Shown here in pieces: positions 43,297 through 54,342 of a stretch of DNA of 64,000 nucleotides. The DNA lies in assembly GCA_027563935.2 (NCBI GenBank), contig CM050449.1, positions 88,450,371 to 88,514,370 of the forward strand, in the 5' to 3' direction. The stretch comes from Costus lasius. Taxonomy: Eukaryota > Streptophyta > Magnoliopsida > Zingiberales > Costaceae. The translations under genes were made by a program, and so were the position numbers. The notes under the pieces were generated by a model. The model saw only the letters and a list, made by a program, of their open reading frames with translations, did not search any database and was not told where the DNA came from. Numbering within the stretch: position 1 is the stretch's first letter; every line of letters starts with the position of its first letter.

Positions 43297-44790
43297 TGAT
43301 GCATTGCATTTTGGTAGTGATTTTCATAGTTATTTCATGTCAAATCTAGGCTTATTTCGGTATTTTTATACTCATTACGGGCTTATTTCCTTCATATCTT
43401 CGGAATCTTCACTTTTTAGCACTTTTATGAAATTTCATATAAAAACACCTTTTTTTCAACATATTTTGAAGATTCTGAGGCCATGGGACGATTTCTTGTG
43501 TAGAAACTAAGCTGCCCGTCAAATTTGGAGTCATTTGGAGTTTTGCCTGACAATCACGGCCAGGTGAACCCCACAGGGTTCACCATCCCAGTCGCCAGCC
43601 TGCGAAACTCACAGAGAGCATCACGGCCGGGTGAACACACCAGAATTCCATTTGGCCGAAAACTGTCCAGAACACATCACGGCCAGGTGAACCCGGCGGG
43701 GTTCACCGCGTTTCTTTTAGCCAAACTCACAGAATGAATCACAGCCAGGTGAACCCGGGGGGGTTCACCGTGATTCTAACCCAGGCTCGCGAGTAGACCT
43801 GACCCACACTCGGTTTTACTTCGATTTCTCACCCGTTCGGAGTCCAAATTTGGCAAGTGAGGTGTCTATGGAAAGCTATTTTAGAGGCGAACATAAAGGA
43901 TATAAAAGCCCCAATTTTTATGACCTAATCATTGAGAATTCACGCGAAGAAGTGGCCTGGGCGGAAGAACACGGCGACAGAGGCGATTTTTGGAGATTTT
44001 CGGCGATTGAGATACACGATCATCACGATGTCTTCAGGATTCCTTTGGTTCATCATCTCTTTCCCCTTAGTTTCATTTTCTTGTATTTTTCTTATCATTA
44101 AAAGAGAGATCTTGAGCGTTTCAATGACGATTGTAGCGTAAACCCTAATTTGGGGCTTGGTGGAAACCCTTTGATAATTTTTATTGCAAACTTTGTATCT
44201 ATTTTCGTTATTTGGTATAGATTTGTGAGCATATTTTACTTCGACGCATTTATTTCATGATTTTATCTTGGCTGAATATTTTCACGTGTTAGCCGTTATG
44301 ATTCATATCGATAGAAGGATCGTAACGGTGGAATCTCTTAGTAAAACTTGCGAGACCTCGACACGAGAGTGCTTGGTCTTTGCTCGAGGATTTCATAGTC
44401 TGCCATAGAACTCATTGGGTTCGTCTTAGAACGAACCACCACGAGAGTAGGAGGTCGGTCTAAAACGAACACCGGGGTGTATCACTCGAGAGAGGGCACC
44501 TTGTACCCTAGGGTTAGACTCCTTGTGCAAAACCAATAAACCAAATAACTAATATCTTTCTTGTGCGATAAGATTATCATTGTGGTGGAAGCCGTAGCAC
44601 TGAATTCTCTCTCATATCTTTTCTCTACCGACGTATTTGTGATTGCTTATTTACGATTTCTGTTCTCAAACCCACGTTTCGATTCGCCTAGCTATTAGGA
44701 CTCAGACTTTCTAGTACTCAATTTGCTCCCTGTGGGATTCGACATCTTTTGTATTACTGCAACATATCCGTGCACTTGTGGATTGTGTCA
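43297..44790 (+). repeat. 5' LTR of element C
   Basis: TGATGCATTGCATTTTGG...GATTGTGTCA. Contains palindromes at 43563-43584, 43630-43652 (decayed), 43686-43707 and 43748-43769. After it, TTTTTGCCACCTTTGCCGGG (about 44793-44812) is a decayed tRNA-Asp primer site; 44813-44951 is leader without genes. Confidence 0.9.
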
Positions 44791-44951
44791 AGTTTTTGCC
44801 ACCTTTGCCGGGGAGCAACGTTTGATATTAGTATATTTTCGAGAATTTGTAGACTAGGCTTTAGGTTAGTTTTTCTTTATTGTACTGCTATTTACTCATT
44901 CTCTTTGCTTACTCGCTATCTTAGAACTTTATAATTTTTACTGACCATTTT

Positions 44952-46460
44952 ATGCAAAGAAGTTCTAGGGCAGAAGCACTCATTGATATTGACCCTGAGA
45001 TCGAGCGCACCTTCAGGTTGAGAAGAAAACAAAATCAAATTCTGAAGAAAGAAATCATGAACCATCCTTGAGGAGAAAGTCAGATGGAACACATTCAACT
45101 CGAAGTGAATAATGAACGAGCACAACAACCAATGGGCAACAAATTATAACAATAACAGGACATTGAAGGATTATTCTACTCCCTACACTTATGGTTTCCA
45201 ATCAGGGATTGCTAGGCCTGTTGTTGAGACCAACAATTTTGAAATAAAACCTGCTCTTCTTTCTATGGTGCAACAGAATTAGTTTGGTGGTTCTCCTCTT
45301 GAGGGACCCCAACATGCACCTTTCTATTTTTCTGGAATATTGTGATATGTTGAAAATTAATGGAGTGTCTGCTGATGCTATCAGGTTGCGACTATTCCCC
45401 TTCTCCCTGAGGGATAGGGCGAGAGCTTGGTTGCACACACTACCTGCTGCTTCGATAAGAACATGGACAGAACTTTCTTTAGCCTTTCTCTCCAAGTACT
45501 TCCCTCCATCAAAAACAATCCAATTGCGAAATCAGATAACGAGCTTCATGCAAAAGGATGGAGAGTCTATATACGAAGCTTGGGAGAGGTTTAAGGAGCT
45601 CCAAAGGATATGTCCACATCATGCAGTTGAGACTTGGGTTTTGATCCAAACGTTCTACAGCAGTTTGGATTACAACACAAGGCTTACAGTGGACACTGCA
45701 ACAGGAGGGCGCTTTGATGAATAGAAGAGTTGAGGATGCAATGCACTTCTCGAGGACATGGCGATTAACCATCACCAATGGACATCTGAGAGAGGTACTT
45801 CTACTAAGAAGTCAGGTAAGTATAACCTAGACTCTCTTACTGCACTTACAGCTAAGGTGGATAATTTGACTAGAAAGCTTGATTCTTGGTCTGGTAATTC
45901 TATGGATATTAATGCTATTTCTTGTGAGGTCTGTGGAGTTGTAGGTCATGCAGGAGCAGATTGCCAGGTGGGAGATGGACAGATGACCGCGGCGCATCCT
46001 GAGCAGTTGAATGCAGTTGGAAATTTCAACCAGAACAACAACCCTTATTCCAACTACTACAATCCAGGGATGGCGCAACCATCCAAATTTCTCTTACCGA
46101 CAACTCAGCCAATACAACCTGGACAAGTACCACCACAGCAAACACAGCCCCCACAAGGAAACTTTAGGCAACCCCAACAGAACAACTTCAGACCACCAGG
46201 ATTCCAAGCTAGAAACTATAATGCACCGCCACCACCGCAGCAACAGCCAAGACCAAACAATGATTCAAATCTGGGCAAGAACCTTGAAGGACTTACAGAC
46301 ATGATGAAGATGATGAGGACCAGGATGGATTCCCTAGAGACACACAATAAGATGCTAGAGAGCCAGCTAGCCCCAGCAAGCTAGCTCATCTTCCAGAGCA
46401 CAGGGAAGGTACCATCCCAGCCTGAGGTAAACCCGAAGGAGCAGTGCAATGCAATCTCCA
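44952..46460 (+). pseudogene. Gag of element C
   Basis: N-terminal MQRSSRAEALIDIDPEIERTFRL from ATG 44952, then broken until 45284. Capsid-like part 45284-45724 (LRLFPFSLRDRARAWL, FLSKYFPPSKT, KDGESIYEAWERFKEL). Stops at 45722 and 45731 in the same frame, then open 45758-46384 with MAINHHQWTSERG, zinc knuckle CEVCGVVGHAGADC (near 45930), a glutamine/proline/asparagine-rich region and a terminal helix. A frameshift near 46385-46460 precedes the protease frame. Same architecture as element A gag. Confidence 0.87.
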
Positions 46461-46532
46461 CTCGAGCAGCAAGCAATTGGAAGACCCGAAGATGCCGATA
46501 GATGACAGATAGAAGAGTCAATACCAGAACCT

Positions 46533-47663
46533 GTGGAACCGCATACTAATGTGACACCGGTGGCATCTGAACCAGCTGAAGAGGAGCGGTCCTATGTGGG
46601 ACCGCCAGCATATAAGCCACCGATTCCCTTTCCACAGAGGCTTCTCAAGGCTAAATTGGACAAGCAGTTTGGTAAGTTTTTAGAGGTTTTGAAGAAACTC
46701 TACATTAACATCCCTTTTGTTGATGCTCTTTCGCAGATGCCGACTTATGCGAAATTTCTGAAAGACATTTTATCAAACAAGAGGAAGCTAGAGGATCAAG
46801 GGACTGTTGCACTTACTGAGGAGTGCAGCGCTATCATTCAGAACAAGCTACCTCAAAAGCTTAAAGACCCGGGCAGTTTTTCCATACCTTGCCAGATTAA
46901 GGATATGTCTTTTCAGAGGGCTCTATGCGACTTAGGAGCAAGCATCAGCCTCATGCCACTATCACTTTGTAAAAGGCTAGACTTAGGGGATTTGCATCCA
47001 ACTAATATTTCTATACAGTTTGCAGACCGATCTGTGCGTTACCCAGTTGGTATTCTTGAGGACGTACCTGTTAAAGTAGGAGATTATTTTATTCCTGCCG
47101 ACTTTATTGTTTTGGAAATTGATGAGGATGATAGGCTCTCGATCATTTTGGGGAGACCTTTTCTTGCCACTGCTGGCGCTGTCATGGATGTCAAGAATGG
47201 GAAACTGACCTTGAACATCTGTGGTAATGCCATTCAATTTGATCTTACTCATGCTTTGAAAAAACCTTCTCTTGCAGGTACATGCTGCAGGGTGGACATT
47301 GTGGAGAAAGCCGCGCAGGATATTGAGCCGCCTGAAAGAGACGTGGACCCGTTGGAACTTACCTCGACAACCTCAACCAAGAACGCCAAGAGCTACAAAG
47401 CACGCACCAAGTTTTGGCACGACAAGCGCATAGCAAAGAAGGAATTTCACGAGGGAGACAAAGTACTGCTGTTCAATTCACGACTTCGACTGTTCCCAGG
47501 AAAACTTTGCACGAGGTGGTCCGGACCTTTCACAGTTTAGAAAGTTCAACCATATGGTGCTATCACAATTTGGACAGAACGAACTAGAAGCTTCACAATT
47601 AACGGGCACCGCCTCAAGCATTACTTTGAAAATGAGTGGGTTGAGAGAGAGAGGAAGTTTTAG
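46533..47663 (+). pseudogene. Protease fused in frame to integrase tail (element C)
   Basis: Open for 335 codons. Residues 1-110 are the Gag-protease linker ([20 protein letters not shown]). Retropepsin active site DLGAS at 133-137, [13 protein letters not shown] at 204-216. From ~283 the sequence becomes the C-terminal end of Athila integrase ([39 protein letters not shown]). After one TAG at 47538 the same frame continues to 47663 (INGHRLKHYFENEW). Hence reverse transcriptase, RNase H and the integrase catalytic core have been removed with the frame preserved. The protease could still act on Gag if expressed from a sound copy. Confidence 0.87.
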
Positions 47664-48742
47664 CTCTCTCAGACCCCCCGGATTTGAAACTTTGAAAACT
47701 CTTATGGTCGAGCTACCGACCTAAACCTAGCGCTCTTGGGAGGCAACCCAAGTTTTTGGATGATTTTAGTTCTTTTGCAAAATTTTTCCTTATTTTTAGT
47801 TAGAGTTTTAGATCATTGTTTTGTTTTTCTTTTATTTTTGTTTTTCTAGAGGGGATTGCTACTAAATCTATGTCTCTTTATGATGTAGGAGGAAGTTGGA
47901 GCGCAAGGGAATTTTTCTAGATTTTTTTTCAAAATTGTTTTGAGTGAACAGTGAACATCACGGCCTGGTGAATCCCATGGGGTTCACCGTGATGTGTACT
48001 GTACAGTGTGCCCAGGCTTTGTGACCAGAGGATATCACGGGTAGGTGAACCCCAGGGGGTTCACCAGTATTCTTTATGCGCAGAATCCATCCAGTGAGCT
48101 TCACAGGCAGATGAACCCCACGGGGTTCACCACGATTCCGAAGACTAGAAATTTTCCAGAATGCTTCATGGGTCGGTGAACCCCAGCGGGTTCACCCGTG
48201 TTTCTGTCGCTCCAGCCTGACCACAGTGAACATCACGGGTGAGTGAACCCGGGCGGGTTCACTGGAATTTCAAGTCTTGATCTCCCGAAATTAGGGCATC
48301 CGCAGCTAGTTTCCGCCGCCGCCTCCCTTTTTGGCCGAGATCCCATCGATTTCGGCATTCTTCCTTCCTTCCAAACACGAAGAAGATCTCTCTAGGTCGG
48401 ATCCGAGTTTCCTTACAAAGTGGACAAGTTCTGTTTCAATTTCATCCCTGATTTTTGCGTCGCAAGAATTCCTGTATATCAGCCGCCGCCACCCGTTTTC
48501 GATGAAATCGACTGGATCGCGCCGCCTTCTTTCCTTCTCAACACTCAACGGCGATCTCTCAGGTTCTGATTTACGATTCCTTGCAGTCTGATCAAGCTAT
48601 TCTCGCCTCTTTCACACCGGATTTTCGTATCGACTTTTCACGCCGACTTCTTCTGATCCGCCACCACTTCCGTTCTGTGAGCACCGCCGACTGGATCTTA
48701 CAGTTGACACTTACCAGCCACCTTCCGATCAGCCCAGCAACA
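47664..48742 (+). other. Internal spacer of element C before the second ORF
   Basis: Non-coding. It starts with the LLGGNP-like remnant typical after Athila integrase (GGGAGGCAACCC at about 47737), continues AT-rich, holds the palindrome array (47967-48263) and then a C/T-rich stretch (48300-48742) with several frames open on both strands, none recognisable. It could contain a promoter or intron for the second ORF. Confidence 0.5.
47967..48263. repeat. Palindrome array inside element C
   Basis: Five inverted repeats of form GGTGAACCC-n(2-5)-GGGTTCACC at 47967-47988, 48043-48064, 48110-48131, 48175-48196 and 48242-48263, spaced 64-76 bp. Each is preceded by a variable ATCACGG-like phrase. The same motif occurs four times in each LTR of elements B and C and at least three times in 56973-58252. 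Between units the sequence is not shared with the LTR. Confidence 0.9.
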
Positions 48743-50331
48743 ATGCCTTCAAGGACGAAGGCCATGGCCAGCAAGAGAACTTCACGCCCTCAATAGGCGC
48801 TGTCAGATTTGTCCGCCACGGACGACGAGGAGTATGATCCAACGCCTACACCTCCTTCCTACCGACCTTCTTCGGCTACACCAGGTTCTTCATCTCGTCG
48901 CAGTCGCACACCCGCCAGCCGACCACAACCATACGTGTCTCCCCCGAACGAGTTCGGGATTATCTTCCGGAACGCTGCGCAAGAGGCACGGTATCAGATT
49001 CTGCGACAATGTCGCGTGCTCAATACGTGGTATCTTGATCGAACCACCTTACAAATGCTAGGGATGCTTGGAGACTTTGACTTGATGTATGCATCCATAG
49101 GGTGAGAGCAATTTCAGCAGCTATTCTCACCCACCTACATCGTACCACACTGGAGTTTCTGAGTTCATTAGAAGTTAAAGCTGATCCTATACTTGAGGAT
49201 GGTCCAGGCCGTCTATCCTTCCACCTGGGTAATATCGAACACATCCTCACTCTTTCACAGTTTCGCGGTATTTACGGTTTTCCAGAGCCTAGCGCACGCA
49301 GAGTCCCCACTGAGTATAGTGAGCAAAACTTTTGGGGCGCTGTCACTAACGAGCACATCTACTCCGCTCGCACAGCTCGTGCTTCCAGTCTGTACAACCC
49401 AGTGATCAAGTACGTTCACCGCGTATTGGCCCACACTCTCTTCGGTCGCGGTGAAAGTGATGGTATGGTTCGACAGACTGAATTATTTTATATTTGGTGC
49501 ATGCTCCACAGTTTTAGAGTCGATTCAGGATACTATTTGGCAAAGCATTTCAGCCGCATCGCCCGTTCTTTGAGGGGGGCGATAGTTATTAGCGGCTTGA
49601 TCACACCTCTGACTGTTTCCCTCGGCATCATTCCCTATGGCACATTGGAGGCTACCGGCAACAACAGGCTCGACATCGAGTCTTGCGTCGCAATGAAGCT
49701 GATCATTCACAAGGGAGATTCATATTGTATGACATTCAAGGGGAGCCCCTTCTGCTTGCCTTTGCCAAATCCAGAGCGCACATCTATCAGAGTCCATGGA
49801 AACTGGCACATTCAGCCAGTTGAGGACGCACAACCCGATCCAGTCGACACTGCACCGCCACCACCTGGAGCATTTTCTTTTGGTGGTACCTCCTCTCACG
49901 ATTCTATGATGTCTGCATTGTAGGAAATCAAAGAGGAGCAGCTTCATCAGTGAGAGTTGATCGATCACATGGACATCACTATCTTTAACATGCAGCAGGA
50001 CTACGCCGCTAGATGGGAATCAAATGAAGCCGGTATGCAACGCCAACATACTATGTTGAGCTCTATTTGGGGGAAGCTATCCGCGATAGATGAACGCCTC
50101 ACTTTTGCATCTGAGGAGCACCGGGCTCAGATGGACATCTCCTCCGACAGCATTTTTCCTTCAGATGAGGAGTTGAGCCGGATTATAGTGTGCGTGGGAA
50201 GAAGAAGAGCTCGAGCTCGAGAGCTTCTGGCTCCCGCTCGCGCAAAAAGAAGTAGCTGCCCCCGGAAATTTGTTTCAGCATCCACTCCTCTCACATCATG
50301 GTATTGCATAGAGGACTATGCAAAATTTTAG
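48743..50331 (+). pseudogene. Second ORF of element C, ATHILA ORF-1-like
   Basis: ATG 48743 (MPSRTKAMASKRTSRPQ), TAG at 48794, then open 48809-49105; a frameshift near 49100 leads to 49102-49923. The order is: basic N-terminus; serine/proline linker; folded region with RRVPTEYSEQNFWGA, VHRVLAHTLFGRGESDGMVRQTEL, ISGLITPLTVSLGIIPYGTL and LDIESCVAMKLI; proline-rich linker; after a TAG at 49921, a coiled-coil (HMDITIFNMQQDY, RWESNEAGMQRQHTML) and an acidic DISSDS tail. The central block resembles the ATHILA ORF-1 family; function unknown. Its place after the pol position is that of the env-like gene of Athila elements, but I see no signal peptide or membrane segment. Confidence 0.65.
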
Positions 50332-51512
50332 AGTGGGTGAGCTTTCTATATTCCGATTTCTATTTTCTTGCTTCATGTGGCTATTTGACTGTGTTCTCTT
50401 GACCTTGCTATGTTTGGATGGATACTTTTATTCTGTGATGGATATTATGTGGCATTGTATCTTATATGCCATCATATTCTTGGGCCTGGTCCACATCTTC
50501 AGGCCCCACTCTATGACAGTTATGTATGACACTTTGCACTTTACTTTCATGCTTATATCAGTACTTTGCTATGATGATTGTGATTTCATGCTGTGAAAAT
50601 CTTGAATGATGTTATGATGCTTATTATTCATGAATTCATGCGTCTACCATGAGATTTGTCCTATGAAAGCTATTTCGAAATTTTTAAAGTTAAATACTTG
50701 ATTGGTTGAGAATAATCAAAGAATTAAGTCTGGAGTATACCTCCTTGTTAGAAATACTGTTTGATCATATCCATATGTTCTATGATTTAGAGATTTTGTG
50801 ATTTGGATTGATTTTGAGTAGTTCATTAGTGAGTCAAACATAACTATGATTGTTAAATCAACTAAAGCCTGCAACTTTCATGAGAATCGTATTGAGATAC
50901 ATATTCTCTTAGTTATTCTTTGAATTCCTTTCTTTTGTTGGGGAAACACTACATTTGTCAAAAAGGATATGTGATCAACTGCGGAGCATGTTTATAAAAA
51001 ATTTTTACTCACCCTTAGATTCCTCTACTTGGCACTGTGCAAAATTGGCAGTGGTACCGAAGGACATGAGTTGAAATCTAAAGGATGTGAAGTTGAAAAC
51101 AATAAAATGACTCCTCTACTTGGCATTGCGAAAAATTGGCAATGGTACTTAAGGTTATGAGTTGAAGTCCAGTGCAATAACCAGTATATCGTATCCTGAA
51201 TAAAACATTTGAGTTAACCCCAACGATTTGATTAGGAAGGATTAGAATTGCATGAGTGTTTTACGTATGCTTAATTGAATCCTATGTTCGCTGCTTACTA
51301 AGTTGTTTGGCATCTAGTTATTGTGGGATCAAACTGTTGAACACTTGAGAAAACTATTTACTTAACTTCTCCTGATTAGATCTTGGATTGTTATTAAATG
51401 TTTTTCTAACTTGGATGTACATCTTGACATGAAAGATTGCTCTTGTACCTATCATGTGTCTCATCTTATTTTATTGCTTGAGGACAAGCAAATATTTAAG
51501 TCTGGAGTATTT
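50332..51512 (+). other. 3' untranslated region of element C
   Basis: Non-coding, about 1.2 kb. Holds two copies of a ~38-bp motif (51021-51058 and 51112-51148; see separate entry), the palindromic TTGCTTGAGGACAAGCAA at 51474-51491, common before the 3' LTR of Athila elements, and the purine tract TCTGGAGTATTT up to 51512. Confidence 0.65.
51021..51148 (+). repeat. Duplicated CTCCTCTACTTGGCACTG motif
   Basis: Two tandem-like copies 91 bp apart (51021-51058, 51112-51148), each reading TCCTCTACTTGGCA followed by an AAAATTGGCA core and GGTAC. A third copy lies in element D at 53881-53918. CACTG and CAGTG within the unit could pair. Retention in two elements with unrelated LTRs suggests constraint or a shared origin. 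Confidence 0.7.
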
Positions 51513-53016
51513 TGATGCATTGCATTTTGGTAGTGATTTTCATAGTTATTTCATGTCAAATCTAGGCTTATTTCGGTATTTTTATACTCATTACGGGCTT
51601 ATTTCCTTCATATCTTCGGAATCTTCACTTTTTGGCACTTTTATGGACTTTCAGGTTAAAAACACCTTTTTTCAACATATTTTGAAGATTCTGAGGCCAT
51701 GGGACGATTTCTTGTGTAGAAACTAAGCTGCCCGTCAAATTTGGAGTCATTTGGAGTTTTGCCTGGCAATCACGGCCAGGTGAACCCCACGGGGTTCACC
51801 ATCCCAATCACCAGCCTGCGAAACTCACAGAGAGCATCACAGCCAGGTGAACCCCAGCGGGGTTCACCAGAATTCCATTTGGCCGAAAATTGTCTAGAAC
51901 ACATCACGGCCTAGTGAACCCGGCAGGGTTCACTGCGCTTCTTTTAGCCGAACTCACAGAATGAATCACAGCCAGATGAACCCGGTGGGGTTCACCGTGA
52001 TTCTAACCCAGGCTTGCGAGTAGACCCGACCCACACTCGGTTTTCCTTCGATTTCTCACCCGTTCGGAGTCCAAATTTGGCAAGTGAGGTGTCTATGGAA
52101 AGCTATTTTAGAGGCGAACGTAAAGGATATAAGCCCCAATTTTTATGACCTAATCATCGAGCATTCACACGAAGAAGCGGCCTGGGTGGAAGAACACGGC
52201 GACAGAGGCGATTTTTGGAGATTTTTGGCGATTGAGATACACGATCATCACGATTTCTTCAGGATTCCTTCGGTTCATCATCTCCTTCCCCTTAGTTTCA
52301 TTTTCTTGTACTTTTCTTATCATTAAAAGAGAGATCTTTAGCGTTTCAATGACGATTGTAGCGTAAACCCTAATTCAGGGCTTGGTGGAAACCCTTTGAT
52401 AATTTTTATTGCAAACTTTGTATCTATTTTCGTTATTTGGTATAGATTTGTGAGCATATTTTACTTCGACGCATTTATTTCATGATTTTATCTTGGCCGA
52501 ATATTTTCACGTGTTAGCCGTTACAATTCATATCGAGAGAAGGATCGTAACGGTGGAATCTCTTAGTAAAACTTGCGAGACCTCGACACGAGAGTGCTTG
52601 GTCTTCGCTCGAGGATTCCGTAGTCTACCATAGAACTCATTGGGTTCATCTTAGAATGATCCACCATGAGAGTAGGAGGTCGGTCTAAAACGAACACCGG
52701 GGTGTATCACTCGAGAGAGGGCACCTTGTACCCTAGGATTAGACTCCTTGTGCAAAACCAATAAACCAAATAACTAATATCTTTCTTGTGCGATTAAGAT
52801 TATCATCGTGGTGGAAGCCATAGCCCTGAATTCTCTCTCATATATTTTCTCTACCGACGTATTTGTGATTGCTTATTTATGATTTCTATTCTCAAACCCA
52901 CGTTTCGATTCGCCTAGCTATTAGGACTCGGACTTTCTAGTACTCAACTTGCTCCCTGTGGGATTCGACATCTTTTGTATTACTGCGGCATATCCGTACA
53001 CTTGCGGATTGTGTTA
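51513..53016 (+). repeat. 3' LTR of element C
   Basis: Length 1504 bp, TGATGCATTGC...GATTGTGTTA, final CA mutated to TA. Palindromes at 51779-51800, 51846-51868, 51913-51934 and 51974-51995. Diverged from the 5' LTR at several sites by eye. Confidence 0.9.
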
Positions 53017-53035
53017 GGGCTCTATATTAGCAAAG

Positions 53036-53218
53036 ATGGCTGCTAAACAGGATCGCCAGGGGAAGTTTATGACTTCCATATGGTCTTATTTTAGTGATCT
53101 GAAGGCCACACTGATACCTGACAAGGATGACGAGCCCGAGATCCGAGGCAATGGTGATGATGATGAGGATGACCCTCAGGAGGAGGGTGTTGAGATTAGT
53201 TCTGACGAGTCCGACTGA
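53036..53218 (+). pseudogene. C-terminal tail of the second ORF of element D
   Basis: 60 codons ending in a strongly acidic tail (GDDDEDDPQEEG, EISSDESD). B and C end their second ORF with the similar DISSDEE/DISSDS. The acidic end is therefore a shared property; its role is unknown. The upstream part was separated by the insertion of C. Confidence 0.5.
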
Positions 53219-54342
53219 TTTAGTGAGTATTATTACCCAAATCTCCAAATTTTGAGTTCTTTCACTGCTATGCATAGGGACTATGCATATTCTAAGTCTA
53301 GGAGATAGAGGGTTCACTTTTCACTTTTAAAAACTTATTATGCGCTTGTTATGTAGTAAACTTTAAACCTGTGATGATGGTTAGATACATTACTCTTCTG
53401 TGATGATAATACCATACTTGTGTTTTATTTAATGTTAATATAGATGTGTTTTGTTGACATGATGATACTTTTTGTTGTTACACCCTTGGTTTCGAAAATG
53501 GATTACATTATCTGATTTTACAATACTGATGATTTGCTGAATACACTATTTTGGTTTTATTGGAAATCATGATAGCTTGATATTTTATATTGAATCCATG
53601 GGATATTACTACTATGTTCTGAATCTTAGTTCAAGGTCAGGAATTTTATTTGATTATCTTATTTGATGGAAAAAGGTAGTGGAGTGATAAATCTGATTTT
53701 TGATTAAGGTGTTTTCTTTTAAGGCATGCTTATGATCTTTCTGTGGAAGTACATAACTCTATCGATTTGATTCTCCTTACTACTTGTTGGGAATAATTAA
53801 TGCACTTATTTATGGTTGTTATCTCCTCAATATGAAAAAAATGCATGAATGAATGAAAATAAAAAGAAAATAAAACAAACTCCTCTACTTAGCACTACTT
53901 AAAATTGGTAGTGGTACCAAAGAAATGAGTTCAAGTCAAAATAATAAAAAAATTCAAAAAAAAGAAAAAAAAAAGAAAAGAAAAAAAAAAGAAGAGAAAA
54001 AAATTAAGAGGATGAATATAACACAAAAATAAGGAGTGCATTGGTGTTTTTCCAATGCTGAATTAGGTTTTGAAAAGAGTACGTGCACCAAACAGAAGAT
54101 TATTGTAGCTTATGAAGGTAAGCCTCATCTAACTTTGGTTTTTGGATCTTCATACCTTTATTTTTGACGATAGATGATTACCTTGAATCCTCTGACTTGT
54201 TGAGCTTTGTTCAAAACATACCTTTATTCTCCCTAGGACACAATATTTTATAAGCTTGGCCTGATTTCATCTTTTTCTGATTACCATTTTTATCTACTCT
54301 TTTATGCTTGAGGACAAGCAATGTTCTAAGTCTGGGAGAGTT
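53219..54342 (+). other. 3' untranslated region of element D
   Basis: Non-coding. Contains the third copy of the CTCCTCTACTT motif (53881-53918), a purely A/G low-complexity run at about 53941-54010, and the pre-LTR palindrome. No gene seen. Confidence 0.6.

Larger units (their letters stand above)
43297..53016 (+). mobile_element. Athila-like element C, complete in LTRs but pol-less
   Basis: LTRs 43297-44790 and 51513-53016, with perfect GGGCT duplications at 43292-43296 and 53017-53021. Internal order: decayed tRNA-Asp-like primer site, gag, protease fused in frame to the integrase C-terminal tail, palindrome array, second ORF (ATHILA ORF-1-like), long 3' untranslated region, TTGCTTGAGGACAAGCAA motif and purine tract. 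The reverse transcriptase, RNase H and integrase core are absent. It sits directly against the chromovirus 3' LTR; the two target duplications overlap by two bases (43292-43293). Confidence 0.92.

Noticed and set aside
47967..48263. Regularly spaced palindromes resembling a CRISPR array
   Set aside because: Repeats are imperfect, spacing varies, they lie inside plant retrotransposons and no cas genes are present.
48306..48591. Overlapping frames of 80-86 codons on both strands
   Set aside because: Located in the spacer between palindromes and the second ORF of element C, mutually antisense, no homology recognised, and not present in element A.
53941..54010. A/G-only run as a possible regulatory tract
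   Set aside because: Looks like simple low-complexity expansion in a 3' untranslated region; the real purine tract lies next to the LTR at 54331-54342.
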